The translations under genes were made by a program, and so were the position numbers. DNA of 64,000 bases, taken from the NCBI GenBank assembly GCA_021732005.1, contig JAKFVT010000042.1, forward strand, positions 59,872 through 123,871. The letters are read 5' to 3'. Below are positions 25,898 to 34,521 of the stretch, in pieces. The notes under the pieces are model-generated. The model was not told where the DNA came from. It made no database searches and saw only the letters and a program-made list of their open reading frames with translations. How positions within the stretch are numbered: the first letter of the stretch is position 1; each line of letters opens with the position of its first letter. Source of the DNA: Mycobacterium sp. Lineage in GTDB: Bacteria; Actinomycetota; Actinomycetes; Mycobacteriales; Mycobacteriaceae.

Positions 25898-26521
25898 GTG
25901 GCGACAAAGTCATTGCGCTGGGGCGCGTCCGCTGCGGCGGATGGGAGATCAGGGCGCGACCGATTGCTCGACGCCGCTGAGCGCTGCCTTGAGGTGCAGG
26001 GTCTCGCAGGCACCACTATGGAGGACATCGCCAGAAATGCCGGTGTGTCACGGGCGACGGTTTACCGGTACTTCGCGAGTCGCGAGGCCGTGATCTCTGG
26101 GGTCATCATTCGCGCCACCGAAGAATACCTACGCCGGATGGAACCGCGGTTGTCCGGCCATAGTGACTTAGGTTCTGCGATCGTTGATTTCATCGATCAC
26201 ACTGTGATTGCGGCCCGCCGAAGGCCCATCATCGGCGTCCTATTCGGCAGCGATCGTGAACTCGCGGGTGTGGGCCTTGCCGAGGGAACATCGACCATGC
26301 TTTTCGAACTCGTCACCGAGTTTCTTCGGCCTCTCTTCGCGACGCACTGGAACCAGTTGGCGCCCGGGGTCTCCGTTGATGACGCCGCGGAATGGATACT
26401 TCGCACCGTGCTGAGTCTGCTCACCGTTCGTGGCCCAAGGGATCGAAGCAGAGACGGACTGCGCACCTATCTGCAACGTCTTCTTCTACCCGCAATCGTC
26501 TCTGGCCAAGACGCAACGTGA
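25898..26521 (+). CDS. TetR-family regulator
   Basis: A 207-residue repressor-type protein. The N-terminal HTH is at ~15-60 (RDRLLDAAERCLEVQGLAGT, MEDIARNAGVSRATVYRYF), followed by a helical ligand domain without a recognisable subfamily signature. A GTG nine codons earlier is an alternative start; the one used has the usual spacing to the HTH. It heads a run of rightward genes (thioesterase, hydrolase) and may regulate them and the MmpL gene. It belongs to the cargo of the element. Confidence 0.85.
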   Translation: MATKSLRWGASAAADGRSGRDRLLDAAERCLEVQGLAGTTMEDIARNAGVSRATVYRYFASREAVISGVIIRATEEYLRRMEPRLSGHSDLGSAIVDFIDHTVIAARRRPIIGVLFGSDRELAGVGLAEGTSTMLFELVTEFLRPLFATHWNQLAPGVSVDDAAEWILRTVLSLLTVRGPRDRSRDGLRTYLQRLLLPAIVSGQDAT

Positions 26522-26579
26522 TGTAACAAGTCAGGCGTAGTGTCTCAAACACCAGCCCCCACACCGAGGAGAGGTGAAC

Positions 26580-27023
26580 ATGTCCGCGAACTTCGCCGCA
26601 TTCGACGCGCAGGTCGCCAACCAGTTAAAAGGGGCGGCGTTGACGGCCGGCGGCCTGGCTGGCTACTTAGGATTTCGTCATACCGATTTCTTAGCGGGAC
26701 GCCTCGTCGTCGAGATGGACGCCCGGGACGACTTAAAGACGCCCTTCGGCTCGTTGCACGGTGGCTGTCTGTCGGCGCTCGTTGACCACTGTCTCGGCGT
26801 CGTGTTCTATCCCGTCATTCCTGCCGGATCCTGGGTTGCGACCACCGAATTCAAGCTGAACCTACTCCGACCGGTGTCCAGCGGCACGTGCGTCGCGGTA
26901 GCCGAGATCATCTCGCTCGGGAAGAGCAGCGGTGTCGCGAGAATCGATATTACCAACGACGGGCGGGCTGTGTGCGCTGCCCAGGGCACTGTGACTGTTG
27001 TGGGCCAGAAGGCGGCCTCGTGA
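26580..27023 (+). CDS. PaaI/hotdog-fold thioesterase
   Basis: A 147-residue hotdog protein that hydrolyses acyl-CoA thioesters. The core PFGSLHGGCLSALVDHCLG (~60) holds the catalytic region of the 4HBT/PaaI family, followed by the strands ATTEFKLNLLRPV and ARIDITNDGRAVCAAQGTV. GAGGAGAG precedes the ATG at proper distance. The stop overlaps the next start (TGATG), so it is coupled to the alpha/beta hydrolase. First of two such thioesterases in the cargo. Confidence 0.88.
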   Translation: MSANFAAFDAQVANQLKGAALTAGGLAGYLGFRHTDFLAGRLVVEMDARDDLKTPFGSLHGGCLSALVDHCLGVVFYPVIPAGSWVATTEFKLNLLRPVSSGTCVAVAEIISLGKSSGVARIDITNDGRAVCAAQGTVTVVGQKAAS

Positions 27024-27937
27024 TGTCCCCCGGGCTCGGCAGGCGGCGCAGGGTAAGACCTGTCCTCCAGCGAGTGCCCACCACCGACGGAGTCTCCTTG
27101 GCGGTCGACCTGTATCCGTGCGCGAAGCCGCGGGCAGCCGTATTGCTGCTACACGGAGGAGGCCAAAGCCGTCATGCGTGGGATGCGACAGCGCAGCGCT
27201 TACACGCACGCGGCTACCTCGCGGCGGCCTACGATGCGCGCGGACACGGGGATAGTGACTGGGACCCGGATGGCCGCTATGACCTTGATCGACTCGGCGG
27301 CGACCTGCTCGCGGTGCGTTCGCACGCGGCAGGTGGGCACCCTGTTGTGGCCATTGGAGCTTCCCTCGGCGGTCTGACGATCCTGGGCACTCACCTACTC
27401 GCATCACCTGACCTGTGGGACGCCGTGGTGCTGGTGGACATCACTCCACGCATGGAGATGCAGGGCGCACGGCGCGTCGTCGCATTCATGGCGGCGCACC
27501 CCGACGGTTTCGCCGATCTTGAGTCTGCCGCCGAGGTTATCGCCGCGTACAACCCACACAGATCGAAGCCAAGCAGCCTCGACGGACTACGGAAGGTCTT
27601 GCAGCAGCGCGCCGACGACCGTTGGGTATGGCGGTGGGATCCGGCCTTTGTGGCGTCGAATTTTGGCTTCCTGCAAGGTAATCCAGATGAGGGCGCAGCG
27701 GAGTTCGACCGGATGAGCATGGTGTTGATCGACGGCGCACGGCAGGTATCTGCTCCTACGCTTCTTGTGCGGGGGCTGTTGTCGGACGTGGTGTCGGAGG
27801 AGACAGTGAACGACTTCGTCGACCTCGTGCCGCACGCGCGCACGGTGGACGTGACCGACGCTGGTCACATGATCGCTGGAGACGACAACGACGCGTTCTC
27901 CGAAGCCGTCATCGATTTCCTCGACGAGGTTGTCTAA
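27023..27937 (+). CDS. Alpha/beta hydrolase
   Basis: A 304-residue cytoplasmic hydrolase. The oxyanion-hole motif is LLLHGGGQSRHAW (~38), the nucleophile Ser is in VAIGASLGGLTIL (~112), the Asp region is VRGLLSDVVS (~250) and the His is in TDAGHMIAGD (~280). The ATG shares its A with the stop of the thioesterase gene; a GTG one codon earlier is equally placed. The family includes esterases, epoxide hydrolases and C-C bond hydrolases, and the substrate cannot be read. Co-transcription with the thioesterase suggests an acyl or ester substrate. Confidence 0.88.
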   Translation: MSPGLGRRRRVRPVLQRVPTTDGVSLAVDLYPCAKPRAAVLLLHGGGQSRHAWDATAQRLHARGYLAAAYDARGHGDSDWDPDGRYDLDRLGGDLLAVRSHAAGGHPVVAIGASLGGLTILGTHLLASPDLWDAVVLVDITPRMEMQGARRVVAFMAAHPDGFADLESAAEVIAAYNPHRSKPSSLDGLRKVLQQRADDRWVWRWDPAFVASNFGFLQGNPDEGAAEFDRMSMVLIDGARQVSAPTLLVRGLLSDVVSEETVNDFVDLVPHARTVDVTDAGHMIAGDDNDAFSEAVIDFLDEVV

Positions 27938-27943
27938 ATCGAG

Positions 27944-28205
27944 CTAGAGGGAGAGCTTGTCCCGGGCACGTTCAAGCTCGGCCGGGTCGTGGCATGCAGT
28001 CACCAGGACACGCGACGCCCAGGGGCGCGTGCTGATGTAAGCGACGGTCGGCCAGGTCACGAGAATGCCGAACGCCAATAGCGCGGTCGCTGCGGGATCC
28101 GACAAGGAACGCACCCCTTGACGAATGGTCCCCAACGACTCGTTTGCTCGAAGTTGCCCGCCGTGCCCGTCGCAGCAAAATGCACAGCACCACCGCCGCA
28201 CCCAC
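27944..28205 (-). pseudogene. Possible small membrane protein with a frameshift
   Basis: One frame gives a hydrophobic N-terminal helix followed by a basic stretch (VGAAVVLCILLRRARRATSS). The -1/+1 neighbour frame continues with a second hydrophobic helix and a charged tail (ATALLAFGILVTWPTVAYIS, then HDPAELERARDKLSL). Joined, they would be an ~87-residue two-helix membrane protein with the break near 28130. A shorter intact version from GTG 28114 is also possible. It is convergent with the hydrolase gene. Tentative. Confidence 0.3.
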
Positions 28206-28226
28206 GAGCTGCAAAATAGGACCTTC

Positions 28227-28254
28227 TGGTATCGCTCCGATACTAGCAGTACCA
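28227..28254. promoter_or_regulatory. Nested inverted repeats upstream of the DUF6188 gene
   Basis: GTATCG-CTC-CGATAC (28229-28243) is a perfect inverted repeat, and TGGTA/TACCA (28227/28250) encloses it. It lies about 40-65 bases before the DUF6188 start, over the expected promoter. A TetR-type operator is likely. The half-site TATCG recurs before the MmpL gene. Confidence 0.5.
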
Positions 28255-28292
28255 TAAATACAACACATCGGAGTGTTGAACAGGAGACCGAC

Positions 28293-28715
28293 ATGCATAC
28301 GCAGTGGATCGAACAGCGCACCGTCCAGCGAGTTTCGTTGCGAGAAGGCCTGGTTCTGAGTCTCGACGACTACAACGAACTCGTCATCGCGCGGCCCATG
28401 AGGCTGACCTTGCCGGCGATCGGGTCGCATCCGTCCGAAGAAGTGCTTATCGATCCCGCCCGGGTGTCGGCTCAGGAGCGTCCACTACTCGATTTGGCCG
28501 GCGCAGTGTGCACACGGGCCTGGTGCGATGACGAGGGGGCGCTGCATTTGGGCTTCTCCCGCGGGCATTGCATCGATGTCGATCCCGACAGCCACGAGAC
28601 GGCGTGGGAGCTGTACGGCAAACGGCATGGCTACATGGCTTGCCTCCCGCATGGACGTGTGCGCGTCGTTCGCCATGACCTGGTCGATGACGAAACTGAC
28701 GGTGCTGCAAATTGA
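28293..28715 (+). CDS. DUF6188 family protein
   Basis: A 140-residue soluble protein. The C-terminal half (LGFSRGHCIDVDPDSHETAW, then HGYMACLPHGRVRVVRHD) matches what I recall as DUF6188, a family of unknown function common in mycobacteria. CAGGAGAC precedes the ATG. It is followed after ~120 bases by the MmpL gene on the same strand, and each has its own inverted-repeat operator candidate. It might be a small partner of the exporter, but this is only context. Confidence 0.7.
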   Translation: MHTQWIEQRTVQRVSLREGLVLSLDDYNELVIARPMRLTLPAIGSHPSEEVLIDPARVSAQERPLLDLAGAVCTRAWCDDEGALHLGFSRGHCIDVDPDSHETAWELYGKRHGYMACLPHGRVRVVRHDLVDDETDGAAN

Positions 28716-28792
28716 TTCGATGATTCGGAGCCGGGTTGCCGAGATAGCCGCCGTTTGCCCGGGGGTCGCGCGGGCAAATAGGAAACCGTTAG

Positions 28793-28811
28793 TATCGGTG
28801 CTATACCGATA
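28793..28811. promoter_or_regulatory. Inverted repeat upstream of the MmpL gene
   Basis: TATCGG-TGCTATA-CCGATA lies about 25-45 bases before the MmpL start. It shares TATCG/CGATA arms with the repeat before the DUF6188 gene but with wider spacing, so the same repressor is possible but not certain. Confidence 0.45.
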
Positions 28812-28836
28812 GTTCCACTCTTGAGGGGGCGTGACG

Positions 28837-31800
28837 GTGGCTGATGATGTCCACGGTGTCGGGACCGTTTCTCGACGCGTCCGTCTTGCCGACCCCGCAG
28901 CGTCGCCGGAATACAGTGCGCGGCTGGCCAGGCTTGCCGCCTTCACGGTTCACCACAAGGCGCTCGTGATCGGTGGGTGGCTCGCCATTGCAGTGGTGCT
29001 AGCGCTGTTGTTCCCACAGCTCGAAACCGTTGTGCGGCGACAGTCGGTCGACCTCATTCCCCGGGACGTGCCGTCATTTCAGACTGTTGACCGCATGAGC
29101 GCTGCGTTCGGCGAGCAAGGGTCGAAGACGATGCTGTTCGTCGCCATGGAAAGCCCCGCTGGGCTGACGCAGCAGGCGCGGGATCGATACTCGAGGCTCG
29201 TCGAGCGCCTTCGAGCCGATCACGCCCACGTGCTGCTGGTGCAGGACTTGCTGGCCGATCCCGTGATGAAGGCACAAGCCGTCAGCGCAGACGGCAAAGC
29301 GTGGTTCCTACCGGTGGGGGTGGCCGGGACTCTGGGTGATCCCACTGCAGCGGAATCGGTGCAGGCAGTCCGCGCCACCGCCCAACGCGCCTTCGACGGG
29401 TCGGACATCACCGTCCGCGTGACCGGTCCCCCGGCAACCTTCAGTGACCAAATCGCTTCTGCCGAACACGATTTGCTGTTCATCTCGATCGCAACGGCCG
29501 GGTTGATCGCGTTGATCCTGCTGATGGTCTACCGGTCGTTGTTTACCGCGTTATTGCCCTTGCTAGTCATCGGGCTGAGTCTGGCCGTCGGCCGTGGTGT
29601 CTTGTCCGCATTCGGGCAGCTGGGCATGCCGGTTTCGCAGTTCACCGTGGCATTCATGACCGCGATCCTTCTCGGCGCAGGAACCGATTACACAGTCTTT
29701 TTGATCAGCCGGTACCACGAACAGCGGCGCGCCGGTACCCCTGCCGATCTCGCTGTCATTCACGCGACGGCCAGCATCGGACGAGTGATCTTCGCGTCGG
29801 CAGCTACTGTCGCCCTGGCTTTTCTGGCCATGGTCTTCGCCACGCTGAGCGTGTTCGCCGGATTGGGACCAGCGTGCGCGGTTGCCGTACTTGTGGGCTT
29901 CCTGGCTACGGTGACACTGTTGCCGCCAGTGTTGGCGTTGGCGGCCCGACGCGGTATCGGTGAACCCAAGCCCGACCGCACCCGCCGGTACTGGAACAGC
30001 GTCGCTGTGGCGGTCGTGCGTCACCCTCGGCCGTTGCTCGTTGCTAGCTTGATGATCCTCCTGGCTCTTTCCGGTGCAGCTGCCACGATGAAGATCAGCT
30101 ACGACGACCGAAAAGGACAACCTCCCACCACGGCTAGCAATGAGGGCTACCAGCTCCTCGACCGACACTTTCGCAAAGACGTCGTCATCACCGAGTTCCT
30201 AGTGGTCGAAAACCCCGTCGACATGCGCACCGGGAAAGGGCTGGCCGACCTCGACGAAATGGCATCGCGCATCTCCCAGATCCCCGGCGTGGTCAAGATA
30301 TCCGGAGTCACCCGTCCGGCAGGCACCCGCCTTGACCAAGCGCAATTATCGTGGCAGAACAGGCAAATCGGCGACAAGATGGCCGGTGCCGTCGCCGATG
30401 GCAATTCCCGCCGCGATGACCTCGCCAAGCTCACCGATGGAGCCAACCAACTGGCCAACGGACTCGCGCAGCTCGACACATCTGTACGGACCGCACTGAA
30501 ACCATTAGGCCCAGTGCTCACCCAAGCACAGTCCGCCGGCCAGGACTTCCAACGGTTTGCCCCACTTCTGCACCAACTCTCAGCGACCAGCCCCAGTATC
30601 GACAACGCAATACAAGCCGGCCCAGGCATCCGCCCGCTGGCCGAACGCACACAAGGCGCCATCGACACCCTGAACCCGCTCGTCGACCTGCTCAATGGGT
30701 CACCCTGGTGCGTCACAACTCCCCAATGCGCTCAAATCCGCGACCAGGTCCAGATCCTGGTTGCTCTGAGAAACAACGGATTCTTCTCCCAGGTCGCCGC
30801 GCTGGGTGACCGCTACGACCCCGCCACCAACGCCACCGTAACCGGCACCATCGCCGACGTTCAGACTGCCGTCAATGCCATGAACAAGGCATTCGGCGCG
30901 CTGGGAAAGCCCGCCGATCTCGCGGCCAACATCACCCGGCTACAAGACGGCATCAGCCAGCTCGCCTCCGGTTCCCGCGCGCTGGCCGATGGGGTAAAGA
31001 CGCTGGCGGACAGCAATATTGAGATGCTATCCGGTATGAGCCAAATCGCCACCCAGCTTCAGAACTCGTCTCGCGCGTCCGCGGGTTCGGATGCCGCGTC
31101 CGGCTTCTACCTGCCCGCAGACGCCTTTGCGAACCGCCAATTCGCCGACGTCGCAAAGCAGTTCCTGTCACCCGATGGGAAAACGGCGCGATTCGCAGTG
31201 GAGACCAGCAACGATCCCTACAGCGTCGAAGCGATGGACCTTGCCCGCCAGATGACCCAAGTCGCCGATGGAGCCAGGCCGAACACCTCGCTGGCGAACG
31301 CCACGATCTCTGTCGCCGGCTTCCCCGCGGTCAATTCTGATATCCAGCGTCTGCTCTCGTCCGACTTCATCCAACTTGCCATCGCCACCCTGGTCATCGT
31401 TGGACTCATCCTGGTGGTGCTACTGCGCGCGCTCGTGGCACCGCTGTATCTCCTTGGCACCGTGGTGCTGAACTACCTCGCCTCACTCGGCATCGGAGTC
31501 ATCGTTTTCCAATGGATACTCGGTCATGAAATCGCCTGGCCTGTACCGCTATTAGCCTTCATCATTCTGGTGGCAGTCGGTGCCGACTACAACATGTTAC
31601 TGGTATCGCGACTGCGGGAGGAGAGCGGCAGCAATCTGCGTATCGGCGTTCTACGGACGGTCGCCACCACAGGCTCGGTCATCACCTCCGCCGGCCTGAT
31701 CTTCGCCGCGAGCATGTTCGGCTTGATGATCGGCTCGGTCGCGATCATGATCGAGACCGGCCTCATCATTGGCTGCGGACTGCTGTTGGATACTTTCCTG

Positions 31801-31932
31801 GTCCGGACGCTGACCGTACCCGCCATCGCTACTTTGCTGCGCGAACGGAGCTGGTGGCCACAACGTCTCGCCACTAGACCAAGGACTGCGGCACCGTCGC
31901 GATACCGCCCGACAGTCGACGTCGGCGCGTGA
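28837..31932 (+). CDS. MmpL-family RND transporter
   Basis: A large inner-membrane exporter of lipids or siderophores, ~1,031 residues. There is one helix near residue 45, a first periplasmic domain, helices 2-6 with the GAGTDYTVFLISRYHEQ motif (~285), a second large periplasmic domain rich in coiled coil (~430-800), and helices 8-12 with VGADYNMLLVSRLREE (~910). The Asp-Tyr pairs in both are the proton-relay residues of MmpL proteins. The GTG at 28837 is spaced correctly from GAGGGGGC; one at 28831 is too close. No MmpS partner gene is visible. As cargo of a mobile element this could change lipid export or drug efflux. Confidence 0.92.
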   Translation: MADDVHGVGTVSRRVRLADPAASPEYSARLARLAAFTVHHKALVIGGWLAIAVVLALLFPQLETVVRRQSVDLIPRDVPSFQTVDRMSAAFGEQGSKTMLFVAMESPAGLTQQARDRYSRLVERLRADHAHVLLVQDLLADPVMKAQAVSADGKAWFLPVGVAGTLGDPTAAESVQAVRATAQRAFDGSDITVRVTGPPATFSDQIASAEHDLLFISIATAGLIALILLMVYRSLFTALLPLLVIGLSLAVGRGVLSAFGQLGMPVSQFTVAFMTAILLGAGTDYTVFLISRYHEQRRAGTPADLAVIHATASIGRVIFASAATVALAFLAMVFATLSVFAGLGPACAVAVLVGFLATVTLLPPVLALAARRGIGEPKPDRTRRYWNSVAVAVVRHPRPLLVASLMILLALSGAAATMKISYDDRKGQPPTTASNEGYQLLDRHFRKDVVITEFLVVENPVDMRTGKGLADLDEMASRISQIPGVVKISGVTRPAGTRLDQAQLSWQNRQIGDKMAGAVADGNSRRDDLAKLTDGANQLANGLAQLDTSVRTALKPLGPVLTQAQSAGQDFQRFAPLLHQLSATSPSIDNAIQAGPGIRPLAERTQGAIDTLNPLVDLLNGSPWCVTTPQCAQIRDQVQILVALRNNGFFSQVAALGDRYDPATNATVTGTIADVQTAVNAMNKAFGALGKPADLAANITRLQDGISQLASGSRALADGVKTLADSNIEMLSGMSQIATQLQNSSRASAGSDAASGFYLPADAFANRQFADVAKQFLSPDGKTARFAVETSNDPYSVEAMDLARQMTQVADGARPNTSLANATISVAGFPAVNSDIQRLLSSDFIQLAIATLVIVGLILVVLLRALVAPLYLLGTVVLNYLASLGIGVIVFQWILGHEIAWPVPLLAFIILVAVGADYNMLLVSRLREESGSNLRIGVLRTVATTGSVITSAGLIFAASMFGLMIGSVAIMIETGLIIGCGLLLDTFLVRTLTVPAIATLLRERSWWPQRLATRPRTAAPSRYRPTVDVGA

Positions 31933-31952
31933 GCATGCAGCTTGCCCTCACA

Positions 31953-32999
31953 TCACGTTTGAGCCGTTGACCGCCCACGGCGCTTGGACTCACTGGGTGG
32001 GCGCCCATTCCACCGAATATGGGCTCGAGTGAATGCGGCCGTCTCCGAATAGCCAAGTCGGCGTGCAGTTTCCTCGACAGTGAGTCCCGAACTCAACAGC
32101 TCGGCGGCCAGCGCTGCGCGAACCTCGTCTGCGAGTGCGCGGTAGCTGGTTCCCTCTCCCGCCAAGTGACGGTGCAACGTGCGATCGGTGATGCAGAGTT
32201 CCCTCGCGATGGTCGCCATGGATGGGATCTGGGTCGAATCTTGGATCATCCGCATCCGCACCCAGGCTGATATGCCACGACGGGTTCGTCGACGGTTCAA
32301 TAACTCCTCGCACTGGCGGATACAGATCGCCGCAGTCTGGGGATCTGGCGCGGGCATCGGTTGGCTCACCAGATCAGCGGGGACAATCAGGGCGTTGCGC
32401 ACCGCGTTCTCCACAGTGACCGTCACGTTGTCGATCTCCACCAGACTTGCCGGCAGCTGCAGATCCGCCACCTCCAGTCGCATCGCGATCGGCGCGTCAA
32501 CGCCACGCATGAGCGGCGGCAAGATCTGCAGGAACATTGCAAAATCGCGTTCGAGCAGAAACCTCCGCACATCGGGAGGAACCTGGGCGTTATCAAGACC
32601 GATGACCGCTTCGGTGTTGTTGAGTTCTGGTGCGGCCAGACTCAGGTAGACGGTACTGAGTGCGGCGTACCGGCAGGCGACGTCTATCGCGTCCCCAACG
32701 GTTGGACTCGAAATCAGTGCATAACCCAGAATGCCCATGTCGGCGAAGGTGTAGCGCGCACCGGTTTCCGTACCCAGTCCCGGTTGATCGCCGAGTCGGC
32801 CGATCAGGTTGCGAATCATCGTCAGTTCCTGACTCGCATGCATCTCGCTGGTCGGGTCCCTCAACCCCTGCGACGTGAGTCCTGTTCCAGACAAACAGAT
32901 TTCAGGATTGAGGCCGTGGTGTACCGCGGTCTCCAAGATGTGTCGACCCGGCGCCGAGGAGCGCGCCACGTCCCACACCGGGGCCATCGGACTAGGCAT
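31953..32999 (-). CDS. AraC-family regulator with arabinose-binding-like N-terminal domain
   Basis: A 348-residue transcription factor. Residues ~20-210 form the AraC-binding-like (Arabinose_bd) domain, often tied to lipid or P450 gene control in mycobacteria. The C-terminal AraC HTH runs from ~245 to 335 (IPSMATIARELCITDRTLHR, ETARRLGYSETAAFTRA). The ATG at 32999 is preferred over one at 33068, because the latter is three bases from the divergent P450 start and the sequence between is AT-rich, as expected for a shared promoter. It probably controls the P450 gene. Confidence 0.88.
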   Translation of the reverse strand: MPSPMAPVWDVARSSAPGRHILETAVHHGLNPEICLSGTGLTSQGLRDPTSEMHASQELTMIRNLIGRLGDQPGLGTETGARYTFADMGILGYALISSPTVGDAIDVACRYAALSTVYLSLAAPELNNTEAVIGLDNAQVPPDVRRFLLERDFAMFLQILPPLMRGVDAPIAMRLEVADLQLPASLVEIDNVTVTVENAVRNALIVPADLVSQPMPAPDPQTAAICIRQCEELLNRRRTRRGISAWVRMRMIQDSTQIPSMATIARELCITDRTLHRHLAGEGTSYRALADEVRAALAAELLSSGLTVEETARRLGYSETAAFTRAHIRWNGRPPSESKRRGRSTAQT

Positions 33000-33071
33000 G
33001 TGTCTGAAAATATCAAATGTCTGTCTGATTCTGTCATTATCGAGCCATTGCGACCGGCCTAACGTCATGTT

Positions 33072-34394
33072 ATGTCGACGGATCTTCTACGGCCCCCACC
33101 ACGCGCGGTGCTTTCTGCAACTCGCAGCTCCGTCACTGATCTGTGGCGTCCGGTTGCGACAGGGGCTTACCGCGATCTACGGCGCCCACGCACTGCATCG
33201 GCGCCGAAGTCGGTGCCACGAACCACATTCGATCCGACGCTCGCCGAGAACATCGCCGACCCCTATCCCGAGCTGCTGCGCATTCGTGAGCATCCGGTGG
33301 TCGTCAACGAGCGGCTCGGCGTCTGGATGATGGGGCGCTACGAGGACGTGCACAAGGCCGTTCGCAACAATGAGGTGTTCTCGTCGAGGGACGGCATCAT
33401 GCTGCGGTCGTTTGTCACCAGTGCTGTACTCACCACAGACCCACCCGATCACACCCGCCTGCGGCATCTGACCGCGCCCATGTTCAGCAAGCGTTCGGTA
33501 CAGACTCTGGCCACAGATATTCGCGCGTTGTCCGATGAGGCGATCAGGCCACTGCGAGACGGCGACGTCATTGACATGGTCGCGGCGCTGACGATCCCCA
33601 TGCCCATCAACGTCATTGCCACAATCTTGGGTATTCCCCATCCTCAGTGGCCGGCCTTTCGCACCGTATCCAACAAGTTCGCGAGACTATTCGGACCGCG
33701 GTCGGTGCACGAGGTCATGCGATACGTCGGTTCGCTACTTCAGTCCTACGTGCAGATGCGCAGCTTCATAGACGTCGAGATGGGCCGGCGGTCCAGCACG
33801 TCGGCAGACGATCTCTTGGGTTGGTTGCAGGCAGCCAAAGAATCCGGCGAGCTCAGCGATCAGGAAGCTTTCTTCTACGCGCTCATCCTTCTGGTCGCCG
33901 GCAACGAGACCACTACAAACCTGTTGGGCATGCTGCTCGTCAGGCTCGCCGAGGACCGCGAGTTCTTCCTGACGTTGAAAGCCGACCGCAGCCTGCTTCG
34001 CCCGGCGGTCGAGGAGACCGCGCGTTGGGGCTCGCCGGTGCAGTGGGTCACCAGAACCGCTACCGCGCCCTATCGGATCGGCGACACGGTAATCCCTAAG
34101 GGCGCAAAGGCGTTGCTCTTCTATGCCTCGGCGAACCGAGACCCGGCGAAGTTCAGCGACCCCGATCGGTTCGACCCTCATCGCGACACGACCGGGCACC
34201 TGGCATTCGGCCATGGACTTCACTTTTGTCTGGGCGCTCATCTCGCACGACTCGAAGTGATCACAGCGGTGGACCATCTGCTGGACGAACTCGACGGCCT
34301 GGAGCTTGCTGGACCCGTGCGCTGGGGTACCAATCCTTCACTGCGAGGACCTGTTTCGATTCCCTTACGCGTCCGGCGAGGAAGCGCTTCCTGA
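33072..34394 (+). CDS. Cytochrome P450
   Basis: A soluble bacterial P450 of 440 residues. The I-helix is LVAGNETTTNLLG (~277), the K-helix ExxR is VEETARW (~315), and the haem-thiolate loop is FGHGLHFCLGAHLARLE (~377) with Cys as ligand. It needs ferredoxin and reductase partners, none of which are in the element. The N-terminal ~40 residues (RPPPRAVLSATRS) are not typical and the start could be later. It is divergent from the AraC gene. Substrate unknown; a lipid, sterol or terpenoid would fit the other cargo. Confidence 0.93.
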   Translation: MSTDLLRPPPRAVLSATRSSVTDLWRPVATGAYRDLRRPRTASAPKSVPRTTFDPTLAENIADPYPELLRIREHPVVVNERLGVWMMGRYEDVHKAVRNNEVFSSRDGIMLRSFVTSAVLTTDPPDHTRLRHLTAPMFSKRSVQTLATDIRALSDEAIRPLRDGDVIDMVAALTIPMPINVIATILGIPHPQWPAFRTVSNKFARLFGPRSVHEVMRYVGSLLQSYVQMRSFIDVEMGRRSSTSADDLLGWLQAAKESGELSDQEAFFYALILLVAGNETTTNLLGMLLVRLAEDREFFLTLKADRSLLRPAVEETARWGSPVQWVTRTATAPYRIGDTVIPKGAKALLFYASANRDPAKFSDPDRFDPHRDTTGHLAFGHGLHFCLGAHLARLEVITAVDHLLDELDGLELAGPVRWGTNPSLRGPVSIPLRVRRGSAS

Positions 34395-34521
34395 GCGACT
34401 GCATGCCGCCCCAATGTCGCTGTCTCCCAGTTCCATCGGAATATGACGATTCTATGTATCGAGGCCGCTGAGCGCCGCTTCGACGTAGTCGTGGACCGGT
34501 GGGTCCGCAGGCCTGCTCGTC

